Positions 28,549 through 37,884 are shown, counted from the stretch's first letter. The stretch: DNA of 64,000 nt from Bradyrhizobium sp. LHD-71 (GCF_031157255.1 NZ_JAVIFX010000010.1:62001-126000); one strand, 5' to 3'. The notes: generated by a model not told the origin, from the letters alone. Translations and numbers: made by a program.

Positions 28549-29700
28549 ATGCGTTTCATCTTCAAGACGGACTATGACCAGGACATCCGCATCTTCAAGC
28601 ACAGCGGCTACTGGTACTCGTACAGCATCCTGCTGCTCGTGCTGGCCATGGCGCCATTCGTGCTCGGCAATTATCTGCAGAGCCAGCTGGTGTTCGTGTT
28701 CATCTACGCAACGGTCGGGATTTCACTGCTGATCCTCGTCGGCTTCACGGGCCAGGCCTCACTCGGCCATGCGGCATTTCTGGCCATCGGGGCGTACACG
28801 TCGGCCTATTGTCAGCAGCATGGCGTGCCTTTCGTGGTGTATTTTCCACTCGCCGGAATTTTGACAGGCATGGTCGGTGTGCTGGTCGGTTTTCCGGCGC
28901 TGCGCCTGCAGGGCATCTACCTCGTGATCGCGACGATCTCGTTCGGCGCCATTGTCGAGGAAATCCTTGCACGATGGGAGAGCGTCACCCACGGCAACGA
29001 GGGCATGAAGCTGCGCACGCTGGAGCTGTTCGGCCAGGCGGTGCCGCGCGACAGCCCCGGCTTCTATTTCCTGTGCCTTGCCGTCCTCATCCTCGTCATC
29101 CTCGCGACGTTGAACCTCTTGCGTTCGCCGACCGGTCGGGCGTTCGTCGCCATTCGCGACAGCGAGACGGCCGCCAAGAGCATGGGCATCGATGTCGCTG
29201 CCTACAAGGTCCGCTCGTTCGGCATCAGTGCGACGATCACCGGGCTCGCCGGGTGCCTTTATGCACACAAGCTTTCGTTCATCAGCCCCGAGATGTTCAC
29301 GCTGCTGCTGTCGATCGAGTTCATCATCGTCATCATCATCGGTGGCATCTTCAGCCTGCACGGAGCGGTGCTCGGCGCGATCTTCATCGTTATGATCGAT
29401 CCGTTCCTGACAACGCTGAAGGACGATTTGCCCGGGATGATAGGTAACCTCGTGCATGTCTTCGGTGCCGACGTTCCGACCGCCTCGAAGGTGCAGGACC
29501 AGGCCGCAAGCATCGCGTCCGCGCCCGGCCTGAAAGGCGCGATCTACGGCCTGATCATTGTCGGCTTCATCTTGTTCGAACCGACCGGCCTGTACGGTCG
29601 CTGGCTCAAGATCAAGCTCTATTTCCAGACCTTCCCGATGTACAAGGCGGCGACCTTCAAGCGGCAGAAGACTTACGTTAAATCGGAGCGCAACCGATGA
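28549..29700 (+). CDS. Branched-chain amino-acid-type ABC permease (LivM-like)
   Basis: A 383-residue permease and partner of the LivH-like protein. After a hydrophilic N-terminus of some 30 residues come about ten spans, with the LivM motif GFTGQASLGHAAFLAIGAYTSA near residue 65 split between segments, and DSETAAKSMGIDVAAYKVRSF as the cytoplasmic EAA-type loop near 204. A Lys-rich C-terminal tail (KRQKTYVKSERNR) is unusual in length. The start lies 12 bases after livH and its stop overlaps the livG ATG. Confidence 0.92.
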   Translation: MRFIFKTDYDQDIRIFKHSGYWYSYSILLLVLAMAPFVLGNYLQSQLVFVFIYATVGISLLILVGFTGQASLGHAAFLAIGAYTSAYCQQHGVPFVVYFPLAGILTGMVGVLVGFPALRLQGIYLVIATISFGAIVEEILARWESVTHGNEGMKLRTLELFGQAVPRDSPGFYFLCLAVLILVILATLNLLRSPTGRAFVAIRDSETAAKSMGIDVAAYKVRSFGISATITGLAGCLYAHKLSFISPEMFTLLLSIEFIIVIIIGGIFSLHGAVLGAIFIVMIDPFLTTLKDDLPGMIGNLVHVFGADVPTASKVQDQAASIASAPGLKGAIYGLIIVGFILFEPTGLYGRWLKIKLYFQTFPMYKAATFKRQKTYVKSERNR

Positions 29701-30455
29701 GCTTCCTGGTTGCGGAAAACATCTCGCTGCAGTTCGGCGGCCTCAAGGCGGTCGATCAGGTCAACTTCGCGGTGGAGCGGGGCGAGATCTTCACGATCAT
29801 CGGGCCGAACGGGGCGGGCAAGACCTCGATCTTCAACCTGATTTCACGGTTCTACAATCCGACCTCCGGCCGCCTGTTTTTCGATGGGGAGGAGTTCACG
29901 TCCGCACCGCCGCATCGCATCGCCAAGATGGGGATAGCGCGGACGTTTCAGAACATCGAACTGTTCGACAACACGACGGTGCTGAGCAACCTTCTGGTCG
30001 GCCGGCACTGTCACGCCACCACGAACCTCGTCCAGGAGCTGCTGTTCCTGCCGGCCGTGCGACGGGCAGAGTTCGAACACCGCTTCAGGGTCGAGCAGGT
30101 CATCGAGCTCTTGGACCTGGAGCCTTATCGCGACAAACTGATCTCGGGGCTTCCCTACGGCGTTCGCAAGGTGATCGAACTCGCCCGCGCGCTCTGCTCC
30201 GAGCCGAAGCTGATGCTGCTGGACGAGCCGTCCTCCGGATTGAACGTTGAAGAGACCGACGACATGTCGTTCTGGATTCGTGACATCCGCGACGAGCTCG
30301 GCATCACCGTGCTGATGGTCGAGCACGACATGAACCTGGTTTCGCGGGTGTCGGATCGCGTGTTGGCGCTGAACTATGGACGCGAGCTGGCCACGGGCAC
30401 GCCCTCCGAGGTGCAGAGCCACCCGGAAGTCGTGGCCGCCTATCTCGGCACGTAA
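29697..30455 (+). CDS. Branched-chain amino-acid-type ABC ATPase (LivG-like)
   Basis: A 252-residue ATPase. Walker A GPNGAGKTS is near residue 38, and a LivG-specific insertion follows ARTFQNIELFDNTTVL. The signature is degenerate: GLPYGVRKVIELARAL stands where LSGGQQR usually is, as often in LivG. Walker B is LMLLDEPSSGLN and the switch His is in VEHDMN. The start overlaps the LivM stop (ATGA). Works with the LivF-like protein 18 bases downstream. Confidence 0.92.
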   Translation: MSFLVAENISLQFGGLKAVDQVNFAVERGEIFTIIGPNGAGKTSIFNLISRFYNPTSGRLFFDGEEFTSAPPHRIAKMGIARTFQNIELFDNTTVLSNLLVGRHCHATTNLVQELLFLPAVRRAEFEHRFRVEQVIELLDLEPYRDKLISGLPYGVRKVIELARALCSEPKLMLLDEPSSGLNVEETDDMSFWIRDIRDELGITVLMVEHDMNLVSRVSDRVLALNYGRELATGTPSEVQSHPEVVAAYLGT

Positions 30456-30473
30456 ACGTAAGGTGCGGGCGAT

Positions 30474-31253
30474 ATGAGTGACGCGCAGCCGATCCTGAAG
30501 GTGTCGAACATCGAAAGCTACTATGGGCCGATCATGGCGATCCGTGGCGTGAGCCTCAGCCTGTCGGAGGGGAAGATCGTCACCGTGCTCGGCGCGAACG
30601 GAGCCGGCAAGACGACCATTCTGAAGACCATCTCCGGCGTCCTGGACCCGTTGAAGGGAGCGGTCGAGTTCGAGGGCAAATCCGTCCAGCGCATGGATCC
30701 TGACAAGATCGTCCGGCTCGGTATCAGTCACGTGCCGGAAGGGCGGGAAGTGTTTCCGTTCCTGACGGTGCGGGAGAACCTTGCCATGGGCGGCTTCCTG
30801 CGCACCAACCGCGACGAGGTGGCGCAGGATCTGGAGCGGATTTACGGCTACTTTCCAAGGCTCAAGGAACGTCTGGATCAGCCGGCCGGTCAGCTTTCCG
30901 GCGGCGAGCAGCAGATGCTTGCGATCAGCCGTGCGCTGATGAACAGACCGAAGGTGCTGCTTCTGGACGAGCCGTCGCTGGGCTTGTCGCCGTTGCTGGT
31001 GAAGGAGATTTTCGGCATCATCCGCCGGGTGAATGCCGAGCAGGGGGTTTCGATCCTGCTCGTCGAGCAGAACGCGAAGAAGGCGCTGGAAACCGCAGAT
31101 TACGGTTACGTGCTCGAAGTCGGCCGCGTGGTCATGGACGACACCTGCGCGCGGCTGATGCAGAGCAAGGACATCCAGGAGTTCTATCTCGGCGCGAAGG
31201 AAGACAGCGCGCGCGGCGAGCGCCGCTGGAAGAAGAAAAAGACGTGGCGTTAA
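30474..31253 (+). CDS. Branched-chain amino-acid-type ABC ATPase (LivF-like)
   Basis: A 259-residue ATPase. Walker A GANGAGKTT is near residue 42, LSGGEQQML near 142, Walker B LLLDEPSLGLSP and VEQNA the switch region. The tail is basic (RRWKKKKTWR). A 15-base sequence matching the last codons and stop, with only two synonymous changes, recurs at 31271-31285 after the stop. Last transporter gene before the acyl-CoA ligase, from which it is separated by 125 bases. Confidence 0.92.
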   Translation: MSDAQPILKVSNIESYYGPIMAIRGVSLSLSEGKIVTVLGANGAGKTTILKTISGVLDPLKGAVEFEGKSVQRMDPDKIVRLGISHVPEGREVFPFLTVRENLAMGGFLRTNRDEVAQDLERIYGYFPRLKERLDQPAGQLSGGEQQMLAISRALMNRPKVLLLDEPSLGLSPLLVKEIFGIIRRVNAEQGVSILLVEQNAKKALETADYGYVLEVGRVVMDDTCARLMQSKDIQEFYLGAKEDSARGERRWKKKKTWR

Positions 31254-31378
31254 AAAGACCCGACGGCAACAAGACCTGGCGCTAAGTCGGGCTGCTTTGG
31301 GGGAAGACTGGAGGATCGGTGCACAGACTTCGGCAAAAGACCGAAGCGTCATCGGTGTGAGGTTCAAGGAGCGCGACG

Positions 31379-33229
31379 ATGAAAGTGAAGTCAGCAGCCC
31401 TGACGGTCGGCGAAACGTTGCCGAAGACGTTTCTGCTTGGCGTCCAGGCGCGGGGCGACAAACCGGCGATCCGCGAGAAGCGGTTCGGCATCTGGAAGTC
31501 GGTGTCGTGGCGGGAGTGGCTACAGACGACCAAGGAGATCGCCTACGCGCTCGATGGGATCGGCTTCAGACCCGGCGACGTGGCATCAATCCTCAGCAAC
31601 ACGGTCGTCGAATGGGTCTACGCCGACATGGGTGTGCTGTGTGCGGGCGGCGTGTCGTCGGGGATCTATCCGACCGATTCCGTCAAGCAGGTCGAATACC
31701 TCGTCAATGACAGCCGCACCAAGGTGATCTTTGTCGAGGACGACGAGCAGCTCGACAAGGTTCTGGAGTGCCGCGGCCGCTGCCCGACGCTCGAGAAGAT
31801 CATCGTGTTCGACATGGAGGGGCTGGCCGCGTTCTCCGACCCGATGGTGATGTCGCTGGAGGCGTTCATCACATCGGGCCGCCAGCACATGGTCGGACGT
31901 GAGAAGCTGTGGGAGGAGATGATCGCCTCGCGGGGGCCTCAGGACCTGGCCGTCCTCGTCTACACCTCGGGTACGACCGGGCCGCCCAAGGGCGCCATTC
32001 ATACCCATCACAGCGTCTGCTTCCAGATTTCGCATGCGGATACGCTGTTTCCGGTGCTCGAGAAGGACGAGCGGCTGTTGTTTCTGCCGTTGTGTCACGT
32101 CGCCGAACGCGTCGGCGGCTACTACTACAGCCTGGCGACCGGCTCGATCATGAACTTTGCCGAGAGCCCGGAGACGGTGCCAGACAACATTCGCGAGGTG
32201 CAGCCGACGGCTTTCCTGGCGGTGCCACGTGTCTGGGAGAAATTCTATTCAGCGGTGATGATTTCGCTCAAGGACGCGACGCCGCTCGAGAAATGGATCT
32301 ATAGCAAGGCGATCGCCGTCGGCTACGAGATTGCCGACAGGAGACTGGAAGGCCGGGAAGCGACGCCAGTCCTGAAGGCCAAGTTTCGGATCGCCTACTG
32401 GCTAGCGCTGCGCAACATCCGCAAGGTGCTGGGCATCGATCGCTGCCAATATCTCTACACCGGCGCGGCGCCGATCGCGCCTGAACTGATCCGCTGGTAC
32501 CTCGCGCTCGGCATGAACATGTACGAGGTATATGGTCAGACCGAGAACTGCGGCGTCGCGACCATCATGCCGCACGACCAGATCAAGCTTGGCACCGTCG
32601 GCAAGGTTGTGCCGTGGGCGGAACTGAAGCTGTCGCCGGAAAAGGAGATCCTGCTACGGGGCGACTTCCTGTTTGCCGGCTATCTCAATCAGCCTGACAA
32701 GACCGCCGAGACCATCGACAAGGACGGCTGGTTGCACACGGGCGACGTCGGCGAGATCGACAACGAGGGTTTTGTTAAGATCAGCGATCGCATGAAGGAC
32801 CTGATCATCACCGCCGGCGGCAAGAACATTACACCGTCGGAAATCGAGAACCAGCTCAAGTTCTCGCCCTACATTTCCGACGCGGTGGTGATTGGCGACC
32901 GCAGGCCGTATCTGACATGCCTGATCATGATCGAGCAGGACAACGTCGAGAAGTTCGCACAGGACAAGGGCATTCCGTTCACCAACTACGTCAGCCTCTG
33001 CCGCTCGCCGCAGGTGCAGCAGCTCATCTGGGACGAGGTCGAGAGGGTGAACGCGAACTTCGCGCGCGTCGAAACGATCAAGCGCTTTCACCTCATCGAG
33101 CGACAACTGACGCCTGAGGACGAGGAGCTGACGCCGACGATGAAACTCAAGCGCAAGTTCGTGAACCAGAAATACGTCGAAGAAATCGAGGCGATGTACG
33201 GGCCGAGGGAGACGGTCAAGGTTGCCTGA
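31379..33229 (+). CDS. Long-chain/aryl acyl-CoA synthetase (AMP-forming, FadD15-like)
   Basis: A 616-residue adenylate-forming ligase. The P-loop VYTSGTTGPPKGAIHTH lies near residue 195, LPLCHVAERVGGYY next, then TAFLAVPRVWEKFY, YLYTGAAPIAPELIRWY, YEVYGQTENCG near 383, HTGDVGEIDNEGFVKISDRMKDLIITAGGK-type hinge region and a final TPTMKLKRKFV carrying the catalytic Lys. This is the large eukaryotic-like ACSL/FadD15 branch. Sitting inside a Liv transporter operon, it probably activates the imported acid (aromatic, cyclic or fatty) to its CoA thioester. In related bacteria such ligases accompany aromatic-acid ABC transporters. Confidence 0.9.
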   Translation: MKVKSAALTVGETLPKTFLLGVQARGDKPAIREKRFGIWKSVSWREWLQTTKEIAYALDGIGFRPGDVASILSNTVVEWVYADMGVLCAGGVSSGIYPTDSVKQVEYLVNDSRTKVIFVEDDEQLDKVLECRGRCPTLEKIIVFDMEGLAAFSDPMVMSLEAFITSGRQHMVGREKLWEEMIASRGPQDLAVLVYTSGTTGPPKGAIHTHHSVCFQISHADTLFPVLEKDERLLFLPLCHVAERVGGYYYSLATGSIMNFAESPETVPDNIREVQPTAFLAVPRVWEKFYSAVMISLKDATPLEKWIYSKAIAVGYEIADRRLEGREATPVLKAKFRIAYWLALRNIRKVLGIDRCQYLYTGAAPIAPELIRWYLALGMNMYEVYGQTENCGVATIMPHDQIKLGTVGKVVPWAELKLSPEKEILLRGDFLFAGYLNQPDKTAETIDKDGWLHTGDVGEIDNEGFVKISDRMKDLIITAGGKNITPSEIENQLKFSPYISDAVVIGDRRPYLTCLIMIEQDNVEKFAQDKGIPFTNYVSLCRSPQVQQLIWDEVERVNANFARVETIKRFHLIERQLTPEDEELTPTMKLKRKFVNQKYVEEIEAMYGPRETVKVA

Positions 33230-33318
33230 CAGGGAAGGGCCGGTCACGCCGGAACGAGCGGCCCAGCGTCATGCTCGAAGCAGGACGATCCGGATAACCC
33301 AAGGAGGAAGGGACTTCC

Positions 33319-34518
33319 ATGAAGCACATTGCACTCAAGGCGGGTCTGCTGGGGACCGCGATCGCCCTTGCCGCGACGCCGTCGTTTGCCCAAACTAAAA
33401 CCACGAACCAGGGCATCTCGGCGAACGAGATCGTGGTCGGCACTCATCAGGACCTGTCGGGACCGATCAAGGGCTGGGGCGTGCCGGTCTCCAACGGCAT
33501 GAAGATGGCGGTCGACGAGATCAACGCCGCCGGTGGCATCCACGGCCGCAAGATCAAGCTCGTGATCGAGGATTCAGGCTATGATCCGAAGAAGGCGGTG
33601 TTGGCGACGCAGAAGATGATCGAGAGGGACAAGATCTTCTCGATGATCGGCGCGATGGGTTCGCCGACCGTGCTCGCCGCGCAGGACGCGGTGCTGGATG
33701 CCGGCATCACCCAGCTCTTCCCGCTGACCGCAGCCGAGTTCACCTACAAGTTCGATCCGGCCAAGCCGCAGGAGCGGCTGAAGTTCAACAACCTGCTGCC
33801 GTATGTGGAAAGCACGCGTGCGGCGCTGAAACACATGATCGACGCGAACAAGGTGCAGAAGCCGTGCATCATGTATCAGGACGACGAGTACGGGAAGAAC
33901 GTCCTTGACGGCTTCGAGAAGCAGCTCCAAGCGATGAATATCAAGGCCGCCGCCGTCACGAGCTACAAGCGCGGCGTATCCGACTTCAGCGCCCAGGTCT
34001 CAAAGATGAAGGCCGACGGTTGCGACCTCGTCGTTCTGGGCACGGTCATCCGCGAGACCATCGGCGCCATGGCCGAGGCAAAGAAGCTCGGCTGGGATGT
34101 CACTTTCCTCGGCGCGACACCGACAAACGTGCTGGAAGTCCCGGTCCTTGGCAAGGAGGCGGTCGAGGGTCTTTATGCGGCGGCTGCCTTTGAAATTCCT
34201 TACGAAGATACGGCGAAGGGCAAGGTCAAGGAGTGGCTCACCAACTACAAGAAGCAGTTTGGCACAGACGCCAACACGCAGGCGATCATCGGCTACAACG
34301 CGATCATGACATTCGCGCACTACGCGAATGAAGCCGGCAAGGATCTGACCGGCCAAAAGCTGCTCGATGCGATGGAAGGCGGCAAGCCGTTTGACGACAT
34401 CTTCGGTAATCCCACCACCAAGTTCTCTAAGACCAACCATCTCGCGTCGACTGTGACGCAGGTGCAGAAAGTCGAGAAGGGGCGCTGGGTCGTGGTCAAG
34501 GGCGGCTTGATGTTCTGA
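33319..34518 (+). CDS. Branched-chain amino-acid-type ABC substrate-binding protein, copy 1
   Basis: A 399-residue periplasmic receptor. The signal peptide KAGLLGTAIALAATPSFAQ is cleaved near residue 25. The type I periplasmic-binding fold begins EIVVGTHQDLSGPIKGWG; GGIHGRKIKLVIEDSGYDP follows, and VSDFSAQVSKMKADGCDLVVLG is in the second lobe. AAGGAGGAAGG precedes the ATG. It is probably the receptor of the LivHMGF set. A close paralogue of equal length follows immediately; hand comparison gives about 82% identity. An additional hairpin terminator sits between the two. Confidence 0.92.
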   Translation: MKHIALKAGLLGTAIALAATPSFAQTKTTNQGISANEIVVGTHQDLSGPIKGWGVPVSNGMKMAVDEINAAGGIHGRKIKLVIEDSGYDPKKAVLATQKMIERDKIFSMIGAMGSPTVLAAQDAVLDAGITQLFPLTAAEFTYKFDPAKPQERLKFNNLLPYVESTRAALKHMIDANKVQKPCIMYQDDEYGKNVLDGFEKQLQAMNIKAAAVTSYKRGVSDFSAQVSKMKADGCDLVVLGTVIRETIGAMAEAKKLGWDVTFLGATPTNVLEVPVLGKEAVEGLYAAAAFEIPYEDTAKGKVKEWLTNYKKQFGTDANTQAIIGYNAIMTFAHYANEAGKDLTGQKLLDAMEGGKPFDDIFGNPTTKFSKTNHLASTVTQVQKVEKGRWVVVKGGLMF

Positions 34519-34546
34519 GCTAATCCGAAGTGCCGGTTTCTTACAA

Positions 34547-34576
34547 GGCGGCCCGTTCCACGAGCGGGCCGTCTTT
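34547..34576 (+). terminator. Hairpin terminator between the two receptor genes
   Basis: CGGCCCG (34549-34555) pairs with CGGGCCG (34565-34571), nine-base loop, followed by TCTTT. The T-run is short, so termination may be partial, letting some transcripts reach the second receptor. Confidence 0.6.
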
Positions 34577-34697
34577 ACTGCGAAGCAACGAAAGGAATCG
34601 ACGAAGTCCAGTTCCGGAGTAAGATTTGAGCGGGGCCGCAGAGCCCGATCGAAAAATATCAACGACGACGCGAGATCGTCTGTGGAGGAACGTGCTG

Positions 34698-35897
34698 ATG
34701 GACCACTCAATCCTCAGAGCCGGCCTGCTTGGCGCGGCGATAATGCTTGCTGCGACGCCGGCGCTGTCGCAAACGAAGGTCACCAACCAGGGAGTTTCGG
34801 CAACCGAGATCGTTGTCGGCAACCACTCGGACCTTTCCGGTCCGGTGAAGGTCTGGGGCGTGCCGTTCACGAACGGCCTGAAGATGGCGACAGACGAGAT
34901 CAATGCGGCGGGCGGCATCCACGGCCGCAAGATCAAACTCGTGATCGAAGACTCGGGCTACGATCCGAAGAAGGCGGTGCTCGCGACGCAGAAGCTGATC
35001 GAGAGGGACAAGGTGTTCTCGATCGTCGGCGGCGGAGGCTCGGCACCGGTATTGGCCGCACAGGACGCGGTGCTGGAGGCCGGCGTCACGCAGCTCTTCC
35101 CGCTGACGGCCGCCGAGTTCACTTACAAGTTCGACCCGGCCAAGCCGCAGGAAAGGCTGAAGTTCGGCAATCTGTTGCCATACATCGAGAGCACCCGCGC
35201 TGCATTGAAGTACATGGTCGAGACCTTCAAGCCGCAAAAGCCCTGCATCATGTATCAGGACGACGAGTACGGAAAGAACGTGCTTGAAGGCTTCGAGAGC
35301 CAGCTGCAGGCGATGAACGTCAAGCCGGCGACCATCACCAACTTCAAGCGCGGCGTGTCGGATTTCAGCGCCCAGGTTTCCAAGATGAAGTCGGACGGAT
35401 GCGATCTCGTGGTGCTCGGCACCATCATCCGCGAGACCATCGGCGCCATGGCCGAGGCCAGGAAGCTCGGCTGGGATGTCCGCTTCATGGGCGCATCGGC
35501 GACCAACGTGCTCGAGGTGCCCGCTCTCGGCAAGGAGGTGGTTGAGGGGCTCTATGCCGCGGCCGCGTTCGAGGTGCCGTACGAGGACACGGCGAAGGGC
35601 AAGGTCAAGGACTGGCTCGTCAACTACAAGAAGACGTTCGGCAGCGACGGCAATACGCAGGCGGTCATCGGCTACAACGCCATGATGACGTTTGCGCATT
35701 ACGCGAAGCTCGCAGGCAAGGACCTGACGGGTCAGAAATTCCTCGACGCGCTTGAAAGCGGTGACCCGTTCGACGACATCTTCGGCAATCCGACCACCAA
35801 ATTCTCCAAGACCAATCATCTGGCGTCGACCGTGACCCAGGTGCAGAAGGTCGAGAAGGGCCGCTGGGTCGTGGTGAAGAGCGGACTGATGTTCTGA
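34698..35897 (+). CDS. Branched-chain amino-acid-type ABC substrate-binding protein, copy 2
   Basis: A 399-residue paralogue of the preceding receptor. The ATG at 34698 has GGAGGAA nine bases upstream; an in-frame opening from 34626 is not needed. Signal peptide RAGLLGAAIMLAATPALSQ. Differences from copy 1 cluster at the lobe interface, for example GAMGSPTV versus GGGGSAPV near residue 110, GATPTN versus GASATN near 253, and residues around 175. The changes could alter ligand preference while still docking on the same permease. A terminator follows at 35924. It ends the seven-gene block. Confidence 0.92.
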   Translation: MDHSILRAGLLGAAIMLAATPALSQTKVTNQGVSATEIVVGNHSDLSGPVKVWGVPFTNGLKMATDEINAAGGIHGRKIKLVIEDSGYDPKKAVLATQKLIERDKVFSIVGGGGSAPVLAAQDAVLEAGVTQLFPLTAAEFTYKFDPAKPQERLKFGNLLPYIESTRAALKYMVETFKPQKPCIMYQDDEYGKNVLEGFESQLQAMNVKPATITNFKRGVSDFSAQVSKMKSDGCDLVVLGTIIRETIGAMAEARKLGWDVRFMGASATNVLEVPALGKEVVEGLYAAAAFEVPYEDTAKGKVKDWLVNYKKTFGSDGNTQAVIGYNAMMTFAHYAKLAGKDLTGQKFLDALESGDPFDDIFGNPTTKFSKTNHLASTVTQVQKVEKGRWVVVKSGLMF

Positions 35898-35923
35898 TCG
35901 GCAACCCGCGATGGTGAAAAAGC

Positions 35924-35951
35924 GGTCCGGACGAACGTCCGGGCCACTTTT
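35924..35951 (+). terminator. Rho-independent terminator ending the Liv/ligase/receptor block
   Basis: GGTCCGGACG (35924-35933) pairs with CGTCCGGGCC (35936-35945, one G-T pair), then ACTTTT. The innermost pairs probably open to give a workable loop. Confidence 0.8.
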
Positions 35952-36059
35952 CGCTGAGACGTATTGCCGAAAGATCAGCCTGATGCCGAGGGCGTGCTGG
36001 CGGTCCGATCGAGACTGCATCGCAGTCGCATGCCATGCATTCGGGTCGAAGCCGTTTCG

Positions 36060-36740
36060 TCAGAGAGCGCGCCGGAAGGTCAGGTTGAGCCGCATGCGGC
36101 CGAGCTTTTCGTGCTCGCCATCCTTCAACGCCGTGACGCCATGGTAGCAAAGGCGCGACCGGCCGCCCCAGACTGCAACGTCGCCGTGACGCAACACATA
36201 CCTGCCGACCGGTGCGGTTCGTGTCAGGCCGCCAAATTGAAAGGTAGCCGGCAGGCCCAGCGACACCGAGACAATCGGCTCGGAAAGGTCGCGTTCATTC
36301 TTGTCCTGATGCAAGGACAGGCGGGCGCCTGGTTCATAGCGGTTGATCAGGCATGCGTCCGGTACAAAATCTGGATAGCCTGCCTCGCGAGCAGCAGCTC
36401 CCGCGAGGTCAACAAAACAGTCCGGGAGCGCTGGCCACGGTAGGCCGCTGTCCGGATCGAGGCGCCCGTAGCGATAGCCCGTGCGGTCGGTGATCCAGCC
36501 GGCCGCTCCGCAATTGGTCATCGCCACCGACATGATGAAACCGCCTGGCGTGATCATGCGCCGAAACGGTGCCCGAGCGATGATTGCATTCAGCGCGGCC
36601 AGGACGTCGGTCTCAAATGCAAGTGCCTTGCCGCGCAGGAGCACGGCGTTCTCGGCCATGACTTCGCGTGAAAAGGCATCTCGCGCCACGACGTCGCGTG
36701 GCGCATCCAATGAATCAGGCGTGTCGAACAGGTCCTTCAT
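36060..36740 (-). CDS. alkB: DNA oxidative demethylase AlkB
   Basis: A 226-residue Fe(II)/2-oxoglutarate dioxygenase that removes 1-methyladenine and 3-methylcytosine lesions. Iron ligands are His144 and Asp146 (LHQDKNE) and His200 (CYHGV). The 2-oxoglutarate-binding Arg217 and Arg223 lie in RMRLNLTFRR. TPGGFIMSVAMTNCG and DACLINRYEPGA match E. coli AlkB (216 residues). The ATG at 36740 aligns with the E. coli start; the GTG at 36797 would overlap ada by 38 bases. It lies 19 bases downstream of ada, forming an adaptive-response operon as in enterobacteria. Confidence 0.95.
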   Translation of the reverse strand: MKDLFDTPDSLDAPRDVVARDAFSREVMAENAVLLRGKALAFETDVLAALNAIIARAPFRRMITPGGFIMSVAMTNCGAAGWITDRTGYRYGRLDPDSGLPWPALPDCFVDLAGAAAREAGYPDFVPDACLINRYEPGARLSLHQDKNERDLSEPIVSVSLGLPATFQFGGLTRTAPVGRYVLRHGDVAVWGGRSRLCYHGVTALKDGEHEKLGRMRLNLTFRRAL

Positions 36741-36759
36741 CGTCTCGTTGATATCTCGT

Positions 36760-37884
36760 TCACTGGCCCCGGCGGCGGTGGTTGCAGGCGAATTCACGGT
36801 CGAGCAGGGTGCGCTTGCGCTTCACGCCCCAAGCATACCCCGAAAGTGCGCCGTCATTCCGCACGACCCGGTGACACGGGATCGCGATTGCGAGGTTGTT
36901 CGCCGCACAGGCACCGGCGACGGCCCGAACCGCCTTGGGCGAACCGATCCGCCGCGCGATTTCCGCGTAGGAGGCGGTGTGCCCGTCGGGAATCTCCTGC
37001 AAGGCTCGCCACACCCGTTGCTGGAAGGCGGTGCCGCGCACGTCGAGCGGCAGGTCGATGCCAAGGGCCGGGGCCTCGACGTAGCCGACGACGCGCGCCA
37101 CGAGATTTTCGTAGTCCCTGTCGGCTCCGATCAGATGCGCGTTCGGAAAGCGGTCTTGCAGGTTGCGTATCAGCGCCTCAGGGTCGTCGCCGAGCAGGAT
37201 CGAGGCGACGCCCTTTCTGCTCGAGGCAACCAGAATCGCGCCCAACGACGACTGGCCGATCGCAAAACGGATCTCTTCGTTGCAGCCGCCGGAGCGGTAT
37301 TGTGTCGGTGTCATCCCTAGCATCCAGTTGGACTTCTCGTAGAAACGTCCGCTCGAACTGAAGCCGGCGTCGTAGATCGCTTCGGTCACCGTATTGCGCC
37401 GCACGAGTCCTCGGCGGAGCTTCGCTGCGCGATGCGCTGAAGCGTAGTCCTTGGGCGTCAGGCCCGTGGTCGCCTTGAACAGGCGATGGAAGTAGCGGGT
37501 GCTGCGTCCAGCGGACGCGGCAAGAGCCGCGAGCGACGGCTCTTTCTCGCTGCTTTCGATCAGGCGGCACGCCCGTGCGATGATGGTGGCGTTCTCACTG
37601 TCTGTAGTGAGACCGTCCGGATTGCAGCGCTTGCATGGTCGAAAGCCGGTCGCTTTTGCCGCATCGAGTGAATCGTGAAGCTGCACGTTCCTGGGGTTGG
37701 CGGTCCGCGACGGACATGATGGCCGACAATACACTCCGGTCGTCGACACGGAATACCATAACTGGCCATTGGCCCGTCGATCGCGGGCGACGATCCGTGC
37801 CCATCGCGGGTCGTTGGTTATGGTCGCCTGATGCGTAGTGCTCAGCGCCCGAAGCGTTGCGGTCACAGTGGTTCTCATTGCCAT
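36760..37884 (-). CDS. ada: Bifunctional Ada: methylphosphotriester/O6-methylguanine methyltransferase and activator
   Basis: A 374-residue three-part protein. N-terminal zinc domain with Cys53 and Cys57 (YCRPSC) and Cys84, Cys87 (CKRC); Cys53 corresponds to the methyl-accepting Cys38 of E. coli Ada. An AraC-type helix-turn-helix follows at about 115-200. The C-terminal methyltransferase domain has Cys337 in the hallmark AIPCHRVV. All parts are complete, so methylation at Cys53 should switch it to an activator of its own ada-alkB operon. The ATG at 37884 or the one six bases on could be used; neither has a strong ribosome site. Confidence 0.95.
   Translation of the reverse strand: MAMRTTVTATLRALSTTHQATITNDPRWARIVARDRRANGQLWYSVSTTGVYCRPSCPSRTANPRNVQLHDSLDAAKATGFRPCKRCNPDGLTTDSENATIIARACRLIESSEKEPSLAALAASAGRSTRYFHRLFKATTGLTPKDYASAHRAAKLRRGLVRRNTVTEAIYDAGFSSSGRFYEKSNWMLGMTPTQYRSGGCNEEIRFAIGQSSLGAILVASSRKGVASILLGDDPEALIRNLQDRFPNAHLIGADRDYENLVARVVGYVEAPALGIDLPLDVRGTAFQQRVWRALQEIPDGHTASYAEIARRIGSPKAVRAVAGACAANNLAIAIPCHRVVRNDGALSGYAWGVKRKRTLLDREFACNHRRRGQ

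Noticed and set aside
29844-31367. 507-codon minus-strand frame opposite livG and livF
   Set aside because: Shadow of two clear ATPase genes; no conserved motif or ribosome site.
34707-36020. 437-codon minus-strand frame opposite the second receptor gene
   Set aside because: Mirrors a well-supported receptor; an equivalent shorter shadow lies opposite the first receptor, as expected from duplicated coding sequence.
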